This document shows positions 5,191 to 14,435 of a DNA stretch of 35,114 nucleotides, piece after piece. The position numbers and the translations under genes are program-made. Numbering within the stretch: the stretch's first letter is position 1; the number at the start of each line of letters is the position of its first letter. A model generated the notes under the pieces. The model ran no database searches and was not told the origin of the DNA. It was given only the letters and a program-made list of their open reading frames with translations. The DNA comes from Flavobacterium sp. UBA5153 (lineage in GTDB: Bacteria > Bacteroidota > Bacteroidia > Flavobacteriales > Flavobacteriaceae): the NCBI GenBank assembly GCA_002413745.1, contig DHXP01000009.1:2204-37317 (forward strand), in the 5' to 3' direction.

Positions 5191-7092
5191 CTATTTAATC
5201 AGTTCAAAACTTCTTTTTACGAAAGCCGTAAGTTCTTCGCCTTTCAACAAGTTTTGCGATAATTTTGCCAAGTCCAAAGCTTGTTTTACCAAACCTTCCT
5301 GAGCTGCTTTGTCTTGCGTATTCAAAATGTTCAATGCCAAATCAGAGTTGGTATTTACCACTAAATTATACATTTCGGGCATATTCCCCATTCCGAACAT
5401 TCCACCGCCGCCAGATTGACTCATTTCTTTCATTCTTCGCATAAATTCAGGTTGCGTGATGATGAATGGTGCGGCTTGGCTATCCATCGCTTCCAATTGT
5501 ACGGAATATGTTTGTTTTGGAACAAATCCTTCCAAGACGGTTTTCAAGCTTTCTTTTTCTTCGTCAGACAATTTAGAAATTGTGGTTTCCTCTTTTTTGA
5601 TTAAATTATCAATATGATCTGAATCGACGCGCACGAAAGTCATTCCGCTATTGTCGCCTTCTATTTTTTGGATTAAATGCGAAATAATTGGTGAATCCAA
5701 TAACAACACTTCGTATCCTTTGTCTTTGGCGATTTCAATATAAGAGTGTTGCGCCTCTTTATTTCCGGCGTACAGAACAACCAATTTTCCGTCCTTGTCG
5801 GTTTGTTTCTCCTTTAGATTTTCTTTCAATTCGTCCAAAGTGAAGAATTTGTCATCAACCGTTGGATACAAAACGAAAGCACCTGCTTTTTCATAGAATT
5901 TATCTTCCGAAAGCATTCCGTATTCCAAAACAATCTTGATGTCGTTCCATTTTTTTTCAAAATCTTCACGGTTTTCCGTGAATAATGATTTCAATTTATC
6001 CGCTACTTTACGGGTAATATAATTCGAAATTTTCTTTACTGCTGCGTCTGCCTGCAAACCGGAACGGGAAACATTTAAAGGAATATCCGGTGAATCGATC
6101 ACTCCTTTTAACATCGTCAAGAATTCAGGAACGATTCCTTCCACATTATCGGTTACATAAACCTGATTTTGATATAATTGAATTTTGTCTTTCTGAATTT
6201 GTAAATCGGAACCCAATTTTGGGAAATATAAAATTCCTGTCAGGTTGAACGGATAATCCACGTTCAAATGAATATGGAACAAGGGTTCCTCAAATTGCAA
6301 TGGATACAATTCGTGATAGAAATTTTTATAATCTTCATCCGATAATTCCGTAGGTTGTTTGGTCCAAGCCGGATTCGGATTGTTGATGATATTATCTACT
6401 TCAACGGTTTTGAAAACTTCTTCTTTGTCTTCTGATTCAACAAATTCGCCCTTTTTTTGTTCTATTTTCTCGGTTTTTGTTCCAAATTTAATTGGAATAG
6501 GCATAAACTTATTATACTTATTCAACAATTCCTTGATTTTATACTCTTCCAAAAACTCCAATGAATCTTCAGCGATGTGCATAATAACCTCCGTTCCACG
6601 AGTAGTTTTATCAGAAGGTTCTAAAGTGAATTCCGGACTTCCATCACAGGTCCAATGTGCAGCGGGTTCGTCTTTATAAGATTTGGTGATAATTTCTACT
6701 TTGGAAGCCACCATAAAAGCCGAATAAAATCCAAGACCAAAATGTCCAATAATTCCAGAATCTTTAGCAGAATCTTTGTATTTTTCCAAGAATTCCTCGG
6801 CACCGGAAAAAGCCACTTGATTAATGTATTTCTCCACTTCGTCAGCAGTCATTCCCAATCCTTGATCGATAATGTGCAATTTTTTGCCTTCTTTATCAAT
6901 TTTTACTTCAATAATCGGGTTGCCATATTCTACTTTGGCTTCGCCAATACTTGTTAAATGTTTTAATTTCAGAGTTGCGTCCGTTCCGTTTGAAATCAAC
7001 TCACGTAAAAAAATCTCGTGGTCGCTATACAAGAATTTCTTGATTAAGGGGAAGATATTTTCTACCGAAACATTAATTTTTCCAGTTGTCAT
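5191..7092 (-). CDS. htpG: Molecular chaperone HtpG (bacterial Hsp90)
   Basis: HtpG is an ATP-dependent dimeric cytosolic chaperone that remodels client proteins with DnaK. At 633 residues it is full length. The GHKL ATPase boxes are visible: the N-box ELISNGTDA at 31-39, DQGLGMT at 76-82, and GHFGLGFYSAF at 116-126 (GQFGVGFYSAF in most relatives). The middle domain carries the NVSRSGLQ segment with the ATP-sensing Arg. The C-terminal dimerisation domain includes PEFMRRMKEMSQSGGGG. It is single-gene, ends in a palindrome and strong terminator, and its last 95 codons are duplicated at 3245-3529. No clear TAnnTTTG element was found in the divergent gap 7093-7270. Confidence 0.97.
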   Translation of the reverse strand: MTTGKINVSVENIFPLIKKFLYSDHEIFLRELISNGTDATLKLKHLTSIGEAKVEYGNPIIEVKIDKEGKKLHIIDQGLGMTADEVEKYINQVAFSGAEEFLEKYKDSAKDSGIIGHFGLGFYSAFMVASKVEIITKSYKDEPAAHWTCDGSPEFTLEPSDKTTRGTEVIMHIAEDSLEFLEEYKIKELLNKYNKFMPIPIKFGTKTEKIEQKKGEFVESEDKEEVFKTVEVDNIINNPNPAWTKQPTELSDEDYKNFYHELYPLQFEEPLFHIHLNVDYPFNLTGILYFPKLGSDLQIQKDKIQLYQNQVYVTDNVEGIVPEFLTMLKGVIDSPDIPLNVSRSGLQADAAVKKISNYITRKVADKLKSLFTENREDFEKKWNDIKIVLEYGMLSEDKFYEKAGAFVLYPTVDDKFFTLDELKENLKEKQTDKDGKLVVLYAGNKEAQHSYIEIAKDKGYEVLLLDSPIISHLIQKIEGDNSGMTFVRVDSDHIDNLIKKEETTISKLSDEEKESLKTVLEGFVPKQTYSVQLEAMDSQAAPFIITQPEFMRRMKEMSQSGGGGMFGMGNMPEMYNLVVNTNSDLALNILNTQDKAAQEGLVKQALDLAKLSQNLLKGEELTAFVKRSFELIK

Positions 7093-7233
7093 AGTTGTAA
7101 ATTTTTAAGTTTATTTTGATTGCTATTATGCTTTCAAATAAGGTACCAATTCGAGTTGAAGTGACAAATTGTCGGAAAGTAAATTTTGAAACAAAATAAC
7201 GTTGTTTTGTAACAATTCAGGCTTGCGGCTTTG

Positions 7234-7241
7234 TATCTTTG
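7234..7241 (+). promoter_or_regulatory. -7 promoter element (TATCTTTG)
   Basis: An exact TAnnTTTG match 29 nt before the ATG at 7271. A TTTG at 7206-7209 is 24 nt upstream, longer than the usual spacing of about 19-21, so the -33 is uncertain. It would drive the lipocalin-like and OmpA lipoprotein pair. Confidence 0.55.
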
Positions 7242-7270
7242 TATAAGTTTAATCTTAAAAAGCTAAAACT

Positions 7271-7744
7271 ATGAAAAAAATAATTGTATTGGCCACAATG
7301 GCAATTTTGCTTTTTGCTTGTAAAACCACATCAGTGACAAGCACGAAGCTGGATAGACCTTCGCAAGTTGCAATCAAGGGAAACTGGGTAATTAGTTCTG
7401 TTACTTACCCTGGTTCGGAATACATCAAAGTGAATTCCTTTCAAATTGCAGATTCAAAATGTTTTGAAGGAAGCACGTGGAAATTCATTTCTAACAATAA
7501 CAAGGGAGAAATGGCTTTGACAAATAGGAGCTGTCCAGCATTCAGTTCACCAATTACTTGGTTTGTAAATCGAAAAGGACAATTTGTATTGAAAATTCTT
7601 GATGCCGGCGAAAAAGCAAAAAGAGTCAGAGACGGATATATATTGAATATGGCAAATCAAACAGATACTTCTTTTCAATTGATTGATCAGATTAATGTGG
7701 GCGGAAAATTAACCGACGTGGTTTACCAATTTCAAAAAAATTAA
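7271..7744 (+). CDS. Lipocalin-like lipoprotein
   Basis: A 157-residue lipoprotein with signal MKKIIVLATMAILLFAC (lipobox Cys17). The mature part begins a small beta-barrel-like sequence: IKGNWVISSVTYPG, then CFEGSTWKFISNNNKGEMAL, and a final strand VVYQFQKN. This fits the lipocalin-like domain proteins common in Flavobacteriaceae, whose ligand is unknown. Two cysteines (CFEGS and SCPAF) could form a disulfide in the periplasm. The OmpA-family gene starts 16 nt downstream, so the two are likely one operon and may act together in the outer envelope. Family assignment is by pattern. Confidence 0.7.
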   Translation: MKKIIVLATMAILLFACKTTSVTSTKLDRPSQVAIKGNWVISSVTYPGSEYIKVNSFQIADSKCFEGSTWKFISNNNKGEMALTNRSCPAFSSPITWFVNRKGQFVLKILDAGEKAKRVRDGYILNMANQTDTSFQLIDQINVGGKLTDVVYQFQKN

Positions 7745-7760
7745 CAAATAAAATATAGAC

Positions 7761-8456
7761 ATGAAAAATATTTCAATAGTTGCATTAGCGTTGGTTATGA
7801 CAATGGGTTCTGTTTTTACGAGTTGTGATGCGGTAAAAAACACCAACAAAACGCAAAGAGGAGCGGGAATAGGTGCCGTAGGTGGTGCGTTAATAGGTGG
7901 GATTCTTGGAAACAATCTTGGTAGAGGAGGGAAAGGAGCTCTTGGTGCTGTTTTAGGTGGTGTAATCGGAGGTGTTGCCGGAGGTGTCATTGGGAACAAA
8001 ATGGACAAACAAGCCAGAGAAATCGATAATGCACTTCCTGGTGCTGATGTAGTTCGTGTAGGAGAAGGAATTAAACTGGTTTTGAATGAAAATGCAGTGC
8101 GTTTTGATACAAATAAAGCTACTTTAACAGCTACAGCACAAGCTAATTTAGACAAATTGGTTCCAGTTTTCAAAGAATATCCGGATACCAATATTATAAT
8201 CTATGGTTATACTGATATCACGGGTTCAGCGGAATATAATTTAAAACTTTCTGAAGAAAGAGCAGCATCGGTTAAGAGTTATTTAGTAAGTAGAGGGTTA
8301 GCGTCAAACCGATTTAGTGTAACCGGTTTAGGAATTGCCGATCCAATTGCAACCAATGACACGCCAGAAGGAAGAAGCCAAAACCGTCGTGTGGAATTTG
8401 CCATCACCGCAAACGATAAAATGGTGGAAGATGCCAAAAAAGAATCAGGAAAATAA
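7761..8456 (+). CDS. Glycine-zipper OmpA-family lipoprotein (YiaD-like)
   Basis: A 231-residue lipoprotein with signal ending FTSC (Cys22). Residues about 34-80 are a long glycine zipper (GIGAVGGALIGGILG...GVIGGVAGGVIGNKM), a membrane-associating motif. Residues about 105-220 are an OmpA C-terminal domain: IYGYTDITGSAEYN, LSEERAASVKSYL and RSQNRRVEF, which contain the peptidoglycan-contacting Asp and Arg positions. It should link the outer membrane to peptidoglycan. It is second in an operon with the lipocalin-like gene and ends at a terminator. An opposite-strand frame across the glycine zipper (7709-8191) is a shadow. Confidence 0.9.
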   Translation: MKNISIVALALVMTMGSVFTSCDAVKNTNKTQRGAGIGAVGGALIGGILGNNLGRGGKGALGAVLGGVIGGVAGGVIGNKMDKQAREIDNALPGADVVRVGEGIKLVLNENAVRFDTNKATLTATAQANLDKLVPVFKEYPDTNIIIYGYTDITGSAEYNLKLSEERAASVKSYLVSRGLASNRFSVTGLGIADPIATNDTPEGRSQNRRVEFAITANDKMVEDAKKESGK

Positions 8457-8476
8457 GCCATGATATCAAAATAATC

Positions 8477-8508
8477 AAAAAGCTGCTTCGTAAAGAGGCA
8501 GCTTTTTT
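8477..8508 (+). terminator. Rho-independent terminator after the OmpA-family gene
   Basis: aaaagctgcttc and gaggcagctttt pair around gtaaa with one G-U, followed by seven Ts. It lies about 20 nt after the stop at 8456. Confidence 0.85.
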
Positions 8509-8642
8509 TAATATATAAAACTCTGTTTTTAGAGCCTTTTGTTGATATAGAAGTCGGAACAAAGATTTGTCCAGAATTAATTTTTTTGATTTATAACTGG
8601 TTGGAATAAAATAATTATTATATTGTACTTGATTTTCAAAGT

Positions 8643-8660
8643 GTTTGTAAATTTACAAAC
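8643..8660. promoter_or_regulatory. 18-bp perfect palindrome upstream of the FabH gene
   Basis: gtttgtaaatttacaaac is a perfect palindrome ending 29 nt before the ATG at 8690. Its centre TAAATTTA is one base off the TAnnTTTG -7 element, so a protein bound here would cover the promoter. It is a good candidate operator for this gene; the regulator is unknown. Confidence 0.5.
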
Positions 8661-8689
8661 CGAATTTTTTTAATATAATTACAAAACTA

Positions 8690-9697
8690 ATGTACCATTC
8701 AAAAATAGCAGGATTAGGATATTATGTTCCTTCAAATATTGTTACCAATGACGATCTGTCGAAAATTATTGACACCAATGACGAGTGGATACAAGAACGA
8801 ACCGGAATTCAAGAGAGAAGGCATATCATTCGAGGTGAAGATACCACCACCACAATGGGGGTAAAGGCAGCTAAAATCGCTATTGAGCGTTCCGGAATTA
8901 CCAAAGAAGACATTGATTTCGTGGTTTTTGCCACACTGAGCCCAGATTTTTATTTTCCCGGTCCGGGTGTTTTGGTGCAACGTGATTTAGGTCTTAGAAC
9001 CGTAGGCGCATTAGATGTAAGAAATCAATGTTCCGGTTTTATATATGCACTTTCTGTTGCCGACCAATATATTAAAACCGGAATGTACAAAAATGTTTTG
9101 GTGATTGGTTCCGAAGTGCAGTCTACGGGATTGGATATGACGTCTCGTGGTCGTGGTGTTTCGGTTATTTTTGGAGATGGAGCAGGAGCAGCGGTTTTGA
9201 GTAGGGAAGAAGATTTGACCAAAGGGATTTTGTCAACCCATTTGCATTCTGAAGGGCAACACGCCGAAGAATTAATCGTAAGAGCACCTGGGATGGGAGG
9301 ACGTTGGATTACTGATATTCTGGCGGATAATGATCCAGACGACGAAAGTTATTTCCCGTATATGAACGGACAATTTGTATTCAAAAATGCATTGGTTCGT
9401 TTTGCAGAAGTCATTAATGAAGGATTGCAAGCCAATAATTTACAAGTTTCCGATATTGATATGCTGATTCCGCATCAGGCGAATTTGAGAATTTCACAAT
9501 TTGTCCAAAAGAAATTCAAATTGACTGATGACCAAGTTTTCAACAATATTCAAAAATACGGCAATACAACGGCCGCTTCCATTCCGATAGCTCTGACTGA
9601 AGCTTGGGAACAAGGAAGAATAAAATCAGGGGATACCGTAGTTTTGGCTGCTTTTGGTAGTGGCTTCACTTGGGGAAGTGCCATAATCAGGTGGTAA
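8690..9697 (+). CDS. fabH: 3-oxoacyl-ACP synthase III (FabH-type KAS III)
   Basis: KAS III condenses an acyl-CoA starter with malonyl-ACP to begin fatty-acid synthesis. The protein is 335 residues, normal for the family. The catalytic triad is visible as Cys114 (RNQCSGF), His262 (IPHQANLR) and Asn292 (YGNTTAAS); FGDGAGAAVL and the final FGSGFTWGSAIIRW are also typical. The gene is alone, not in a plsX-fabH cluster, so it may be a second, specialised KAS III, for example for branched or hydroxylated starters or an aryl polyene or similar pathway. The stop codon overlaps the left arm of the inverted repeat at 9696. Confidence 0.92.
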   Translation: MYHSKIAGLGYYVPSNIVTNDDLSKIIDTNDEWIQERTGIQERRHIIRGEDTTTTMGVKAAKIAIERSGITKEDIDFVVFATLSPDFYFPGPGVLVQRDLGLRTVGALDVRNQCSGFIYALSVADQYIKTGMYKNVLVIGSEVQSTGLDMTSRGRGVSVIFGDGAGAAVLSREEDLTKGILSTHLHSEGQHAEELIVRAPGMGGRWITDILADNDPDDESYFPYMNGQFVFKNALVRFAEVINEGLQANNLQVSDIDMLIPHQANLRISQFVQKKFKLTDDQVFNNIQKYGNTTAASIPIALTEAWEQGRIKSGDTVVLAAFGSGFTWGSAIIRW

Positions 9698-9892
9698 ATT
9701 AACCCGTTGGGTGCAATTATTAAAAACGTCAGTTCGAGTGTTTTTTGTGTAGTAAAACGGAACAAAAAATGTATCGAGAACCGTTTTTAATAATAATTTT
9801 TTAGTTCTCGATACGATCCCGCCCAAAAGCGGGATCAAATCGAACTGACGAAAATTATCATCAAAAACTAATTACACCCAACGGGTTAAATT
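9696..9892. repeat. Nested inverted-repeat element (four concentric or serial hairpins)
   Basis: Outer arms 9696-9719 and 9869-9892 (core aacccgttgggtg / cacccaacgggtt) match over 24 bp with two mismatches. Inside, cgtcagttcga (9727-9737) pairs with tcgaactgacg (9840-9850). Within that, gtatcgagaac (9771-9781) pairs with gttctcgatac (9804-9814), and gatcccgc pairs with gcgggatc (9815-9836). The inner part resembles an interspersed flavobacterial repeat I know from memory. A half copy of the outer arm lies at 33859-33875. It fills the convergent gap between fabH and the type IX-secreted protein gene. Confidence 0.7.
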
Positions 9893-9909
9893 AGATAAAA
9901 TAAATAAGC

Positions 9910-9956
9910 AAAAACCTCGTCTCGTTCTAAAAAATAGAACAAGACGAGGTTTTTTT
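9910..9956. terminator. Strong bidirectional terminator between convergent genes
   Basis: aaaaacctcgtctcgttcta (9910-9929) pairs with tagaacaagacgaggttttt (9935-9954) with one G-U, loop aaaaa, and T runs on both strands. It serves the convergent genes ending at 9697 and 9975. Confidence 0.9.
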
Positions 9957-9974
9957 ATCGAAAATCAGCCATTG

Positions 9975-12900
9975 TTATCTTTTCAGAGCAAAATGAGATT
10001 TAAAAGTTTTTGAAGTTCCCTTCTCAAAATAGTCAACTGTGAACCAATAATCAGTTGCAGGTAACGGTTGTCCGTTATACATACCATTCCAACCATCTGT
10101 TGAAGGCGTTATTTCTTTGATTAATTTCCCGTATCTGTCAAAAATGAATATTGGAGCATTTGGATTTGTTGATGCCAAATGGGTGATATTCCAAGTATCG
10201 TGAAATCCATCGCCATTTGGAGTGAAAAATTTCGGATAATTTATGATTACGGCGTTAATGGGAGCAGGATTACAATGTCCGTTTTTGTCCCTAACAGAAA
10301 TAATATGTTGTCCCGCCCAAACATTATTAAAGATATTGCTGTCTTGGAAAGGAAAATCATCCAACTTATATTCATAATTTCCAGAACCGGCACCTAAAAC
10401 ATTTACAGAAATAAAAGTTGGATTTTCAAATGCATCACTATAAGTGATTTCTAGATATGGGGCATATTTAGAGACTTTGGTTGAGGCCGTATTTATACAA
10501 GTTGTTGTTGTGTTTGTTATTTTTACTGTATAATTGCCAATCTGGCTGGTTGTAACTGATGATGTGTTTCCTCCAAAAGGATTTCCATCAAGAGTCCACT
10601 CAAACAAATAATTTGCTCCTGAAAGACCTGTATCTAAAGTTGCTGGATTTAATAAAGTTCCAGTTTCATAATCTTCACAAATAAAATATTCAGGGTTTAA
10701 TTGAGGATTAGGTAACGGATTCACAATCAATTTTAATTCGATAACATCAAAACAAGGATTAGTTATTGTATTATTTGAAACTCTAATCCAAACACTATCT
10801 GTAAACGCATTATCATTTTGGTAAGTACCGGGATTTGCAATAGGAATTGCATTTATATCATTTGCATCAGCTAATGAAGTATAAAAGGTTAAAGTAAGGT
10901 CAGTATCGGGTGTCTGTCCGTTTAATACTTCGTTTCTAATCGTTAAAGTTGTTAAATCGAATTGAAAAATCCCATCATTTAAACCAAATGTATCGCAGGT
11001 TTCTAGCGAATTAACCGGATTAGCAACGGGTTTAGGAGCAATGGTAATAGTAAATGGATTTTCATCACTACAATTTAATCTGTCTCCAGTTTCATAATAA
11101 ATATAATATTTGGGCAGTACCGTTGTTGGAGTTACTATAGTTCCAGGATCTATTTTGTGTCCACCTCCCAAAAGTCCTCCTGGTGCATCATAATAAAAGT
11201 TATTTGCTGTTAGCGGTGGGAAAGTAAAGCTGTCGCAATAAGATAATTGTGTAGGAATAGGATCTGCTTTAACGCCAGTTATTGAAATATCGAAAAAATT
11301 TTCGGTATAACAAGTTGCATCATTTGGATTTGCGGCATAAATATAAATCCTATTGTTTGATGTAATGACAGTTCCCGCAGCCAAAGGGTTTACACCATTT
11401 GGACCATCAAAGTAATTCCCATTTGTTAAAGGGCTTAAGACATACGAACTGCATTGTTCTACATTTGCTCTGGAATCTATTATTGGTTTTTGATTTATAG
11501 TAATTAGCCAGGGTTTTTCATTATAACAACCCGGAACTGTAGTAGAGGGTTTGTAAATATATAGGGTTGCAGTTGTAGTTATTGTATCTACATTTGGAAT
11601 TAATTTTACATTTCCGGGAACTGTTGGTCCTCCAGATAACGTGTAATAATCGCCACCGTCAGCTTGAAGTGGTAATAGAAAACTAGCGCAAGCTATTACA
11701 TTTACCGGTGTAGTTAGAAACGGAGCATTTATTGTAATTGTAAAAAAAACATTATCGGTACAATTTGGTGTTCCTGCTCCCGGAACATAAATATATACTC
11801 TCTTCGTTTGAGAAATAACTCCTGGAAGAATTATGTTTCCGCCACCACTTGGAGCATCACGGTATTCTCCAACAGGTGCTGGAGGTAAATTATAAGGAAG
11901 ACATTCGTTTATATCAACCAAACCAAGATCGCCAATATAAACGGTAAAAATAGAATCAGGACTTCTACAAGTATTACTTTCTGCATAAACATAAAGCGTG
12001 GTTGTAGTTGTTATTGGCGAGATGGCCGGTGTGTATATTCCTGTTCCTGCATCGAAAGTGTAATAATTTCCAAGGGTTAATAGGGGTAAATCGTATGATA
12101 AACAATCAAAAACATTTGGAATAGGATCTATTTTTGGGGTTTTGTTTATGGTAATATTAAATTGACTTTCCACTATACAAGGAGGAACATCTGTTGAAGC
12201 AAAATAGGTGTAAACTATTCCTGAGGAAGTTATTAATGTTGTTCCTCCAAAAAGTTCTGTCCCACCACCAGTTGATCCGCCAGCTTTTGTGAAATAACGA
12301 GTTCCATAATCTAATGGAGGTAATAAATATTGATCGCAAGCGGTTATATCAGTTGGTTTTATATCTGCCAGTCTGACGATTTTCACAATGAAGCTTTTTT
12401 CGGATGGGCAGCTAGGAAGTCCTGCAGTTGTAGCATAAACATAAATTGTTGCGTCCTTATTAATTATCTCTCCTGCATTTAACATTGGGAAACCTTGGTT
12501 TGGGCCGGAATAATAGTTTCCTGAATTTGCAAGTACGGGCAATATATAACTGGAACAGACATACTGATCTGTAATAGAATCTAACTTTGGTCTTGGAATA
12601 ACAATTAGATTAAAACTTGTTGTGTTAAAGCAATTCGGATCAGTGCTATTTTGGATCCTTACAAATATTGGTACGCTGCCAGACGGAAAATTAACGGATG
12701 TATCTATTGCATTTATTCCTGCATTTGCATCGGTAGCATTGGTATAATAGGAAACATCATATATTGTAGGTAATTGTCCTCTTAAAACTGCGATTGTTTG
12801 TGAAGCAAGATTAAAATCAGCAGTATTCGAGCCAGTAGTGGTTTCGCATAAGGTGATATTTCCAGGATTATTTGCGACCGGAGGAGGCGTAAGTGCTAAT

Positions 12901-14228
12901 TGAAACGACTTTGTAATAACACAATTTGTTGCCGTGTTCAAGATTCTTATCCAAATTGGTGCAGGTAAACTTCCGGCAGCTATAGTATAACTAGTTGGTA
13001 ATGGATTACTGTTAGAAGTTGCATCTGCTAAAGTTGGATGATAACTTATTTGAGTTCCAGGAATTTTTACAATAGGAGTGTTAAAAGCCAAGTCGAAAGT
13101 GAAATTTGCTTGCCCGGAATTACATTTATATAAATCTATGGGATCAGGAGTTGTTATCGCATTATAGTATTCAACGTTTATAAAATCAGTAGTCACGGCG
13201 CAACCAGTTGAAATAATTGTATAAGTAAGACCGTAAATTCCAGGTTGGTTTACGGTTAGATTAGGCGTGTTTCCAACTGTTGGAGTTCTGTTAAATGTCC
13301 AAGCAAAAGAATAAACTAAAGGATCTAAGCCTGATGTTAGGGTGTGTGTACCATTATCACAAATTGCAGTATTGCTCGCCACGGTCAAATCAGGGCCTAA
13401 AACATCTTGTCCTACATTGAAACTGTTTGCACCCAAAAATATTGCGGAATCGGATTGAAAGTCTTTCCTATCAGCAATTACAAGTTTTATGTGATAAGGT
13501 GTATTTGGGACTAAAGTTGATGATGCAGCGTTCATAATAACAGTTTGTCCATTAAAATTTGTTGCTGAACCAGCTGCATTAGAACCACCATTAAACGCTC
13601 CGAAATAGGTTGGGTTTTCTGACGGGCAAGACGAGTTATATAATGAATTACGAATTGTAACCACCGAAATAGGAGTAGTTGTACTAGGCACAACAGCTAA
13701 ATTTGTCGTAGCTCCAGTTGATTTGTTGGTTAGTAAAAAAGCAAAAGCATCAGAAAATTGACATTGAAAATTACCATATTCTTCGGAGGCAAATAAAAAC
13801 TGAAAGTCAAAGTTTGGAGAAAAAGGTACAAAGTCAAATTCTAAAACTGTTGCATTTGTTGAATTCATAGTGATTCCTGCGGCTAGAAGTGTAGCTTCTA
13901 AATCTGCATCACCAGTCCAAGCGGTATTACCATCATTTAGTTGGGTTGTATTTGGGCCTGGTGCGTTTAGAGCATTTCCGGTACTTAAAATGACGCCACT
14001 TTGCAATGGAAAAGTTGGATTTGTATTTTCAAAGTAGCCTATGCCATTTGTAGAGCCATACAAAGTGCCTGTTTTTGAAGTAACATTAGTGCCAGAAACG
14101 CATGGGGAATTGATTAAAATTTGATTTACCAATTGATCGGCCGTGTAAGTAGTTGTGTTTACGGTTACCGATTGCGAAATGCTTGTAAAAGAGACCAGTA
14201 ATAGTATAAAAATAAACGATTTTTTCAT
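9975..14228 (-). CDS. Giant type IX-secreted protein: choice-of-anchor L, seven repeats, type-B C-terminal domain
   Basis: This 1417-residue surface or secreted protein has a Sec signal (FIFILLLVSFTSISQS). Residues about 20-270 look like a choice-of-anchor L domain (TLYGSTNGIGYF, GVILSTGNAL, FLFASEEYGNF). About 285-540 has Ig/PKD-like sections. About 546-1066 holds seven tandem repeats of roughly 75 residues with the pattern C-x-x-Y-x-LP...G-x-YY...T-x-YVY...C-x-x-E-x-F-x-ITI, each with a Cys near start and end. The end (FFTPNGDGFHDTWNI, YGKLIKEI, DGWNGMYNGQPLPATDYWF) is the CHU_C / type-B type IX sorting domain. It is likely an adhesin or extracellular-matrix protein. A -7 element lies at 14254-14261; the gene is monocistronic. 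Confidence 0.92.
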   Translation of the reverse strand: MKKSFIFILLLVSFTSISQSVTVNTTTYTADQLVNQILINSPCVSGTNVTSKTGTLYGSTNGIGYFENTNPTFPLQSGVILSTGNALNAPGPNTTQLNDGNTAWTGDADLEATLLAAGITMNSTNATVLEFDFVPFSPNFDFQFLFASEEYGNFQCQFSDAFAFLLTNKSTGATTNLAVVPSTTTPISVVTIRNSLYNSSCPSENPTYFGAFNGGSNAAGSATNFNGQTVIMNAASSTLVPNTPYHIKLVIADRKDFQSDSAIFLGANSFNVGQDVLGPDLTVASNTAICDNGTHTLTSGLDPLVYSFAWTFNRTPTVGNTPNLTVNQPGIYGLTYTIISTGCAVTTDFINVEYYNAITTPDPIDLYKCNSGQANFTFDLAFNTPIVKIPGTQISYHPTLADATSNSNPLPTSYTIAAGSLPAPIWIRILNTATNCVITKSFQLALTPPPVANNPGNITLCETTTGSNTADFNLASQTIAVLRGQLPTIYDVSYYTNATDANAGINAIDTSVNFPSGSVPIFVRIQNSTDPNCFNTTSFNLIVIPRPKLDSITDQYVCSSYILPVLANSGNYYSGPNQGFPMLNAGEIINKDATIYVYATTAGLPSCPSEKSFIVKIVRLADIKPTDITACDQYLLPPLDYGTRYFTKAGGSTGGGTELFGGTTLITSSGIVYTYFASTDVPPCIVESQFNITINKTPKIDPIPNVFDCLSYDLPLLTLGNYYTFDAGTGIYTPAISPITTTTTLYVYAESNTCRSPDSIFTVYIGDLGLVDINECLPYNLPPAPVGEYRDAPSGGGNIILPGVISQTKRVYIYVPGAGTPNCTDNVFFTITINAPFLTTPVNVIACASFLLPLQADGGDYYTLSGGPTVPGNVKLIPNVDTITTTATLYIYKPSTTVPGCYNEKPWLITINQKPIIDSRANVEQCSSYVLSPLTNGNYFDGPNGVNPLAAGTVITSNNRIYIYAANPNDATCYTENFFDISITGVKADPIPTQLSYCDSFTFPPLTANNFYYDAPGGLLGGGHKIDPGTIVTPTTVLPKYYIYYETGDRLNCSDENPFTITIAPKPVANPVNSLETCDTFGLNDGIFQFDLTTLTIRNEVLNGQTPDTDLTLTFYTSLADANDINAIPIANPGTYQNDNAFTDSVWIRVSNNTITNPCFDVIELKLIVNPLPNPQLNPEYFICEDYETGTLLNPATLDTGLSGANYLFEWTLDGNPFGGNTSSVTTSQIGNYTVKITNTTTTCINTASTKVSKYAPYLEITYSDAFENPTFISVNVLGAGSGNYEYKLDDFPFQDSNIFNNVWAGQHIISVRDKNGHCNPAPINAVIINYPKFFTPNGDGFHDTWNITHLASTNPNAPIFIFDRYGKLIKEITPSTDGWNGMYNGQPLPATDYWFTVDYFEKGTSKTFKSHFALKR

Positions 14229-14253
14229 GTCTTCAGTTTTATTTTTTACATAA

Positions 14254-14261
14254 CAAATTTA
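14254..14261 (-). promoter_or_regulatory. -7 promoter element (TAAATTTG) of the type IX-secreted protein gene
   Basis: Minus strand reads TAAATTTG, an exact TAnnTTTG, 25 nt before the start codon. No clear -33 was found. Confidence 0.5.
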
Positions 14262-14404
14262 GCGATAATTGTATGAATATTTTCAAAAACTGCCAAAATC
14301 ATGTGAACTTGGTTTTAAAGATTGAACAGGAACAGTTTTTTAACATTTTGAAGTTTTTAAATCTTAATTGAACAACTTTTCTGATCATATTAAGGAATTA
14401 GAAT

Positions 14405-14412
14405 TATCTTTG
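14405..14412 (+). promoter_or_regulatory. -7 promoter element (TATCTTTG) of argS
   Basis: Exact TAnnTTTG 23 nt before the argS ATG at 14436, giving a very short 5' leader. The sequence TTTGCACC at its end recurs before ffh (22566-22573). Confidence 0.55.
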
Positions 14413-14435
14413 CACCCTTAAAACCAATACACAAA

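Noticed and set aside
7709-8191. Opposite-strand 160-codon frame rich in Pro and Ala
   Set aside because: It is the antisense shadow of the glycine zipper of the OmpA-family gene, with no signal or start context.
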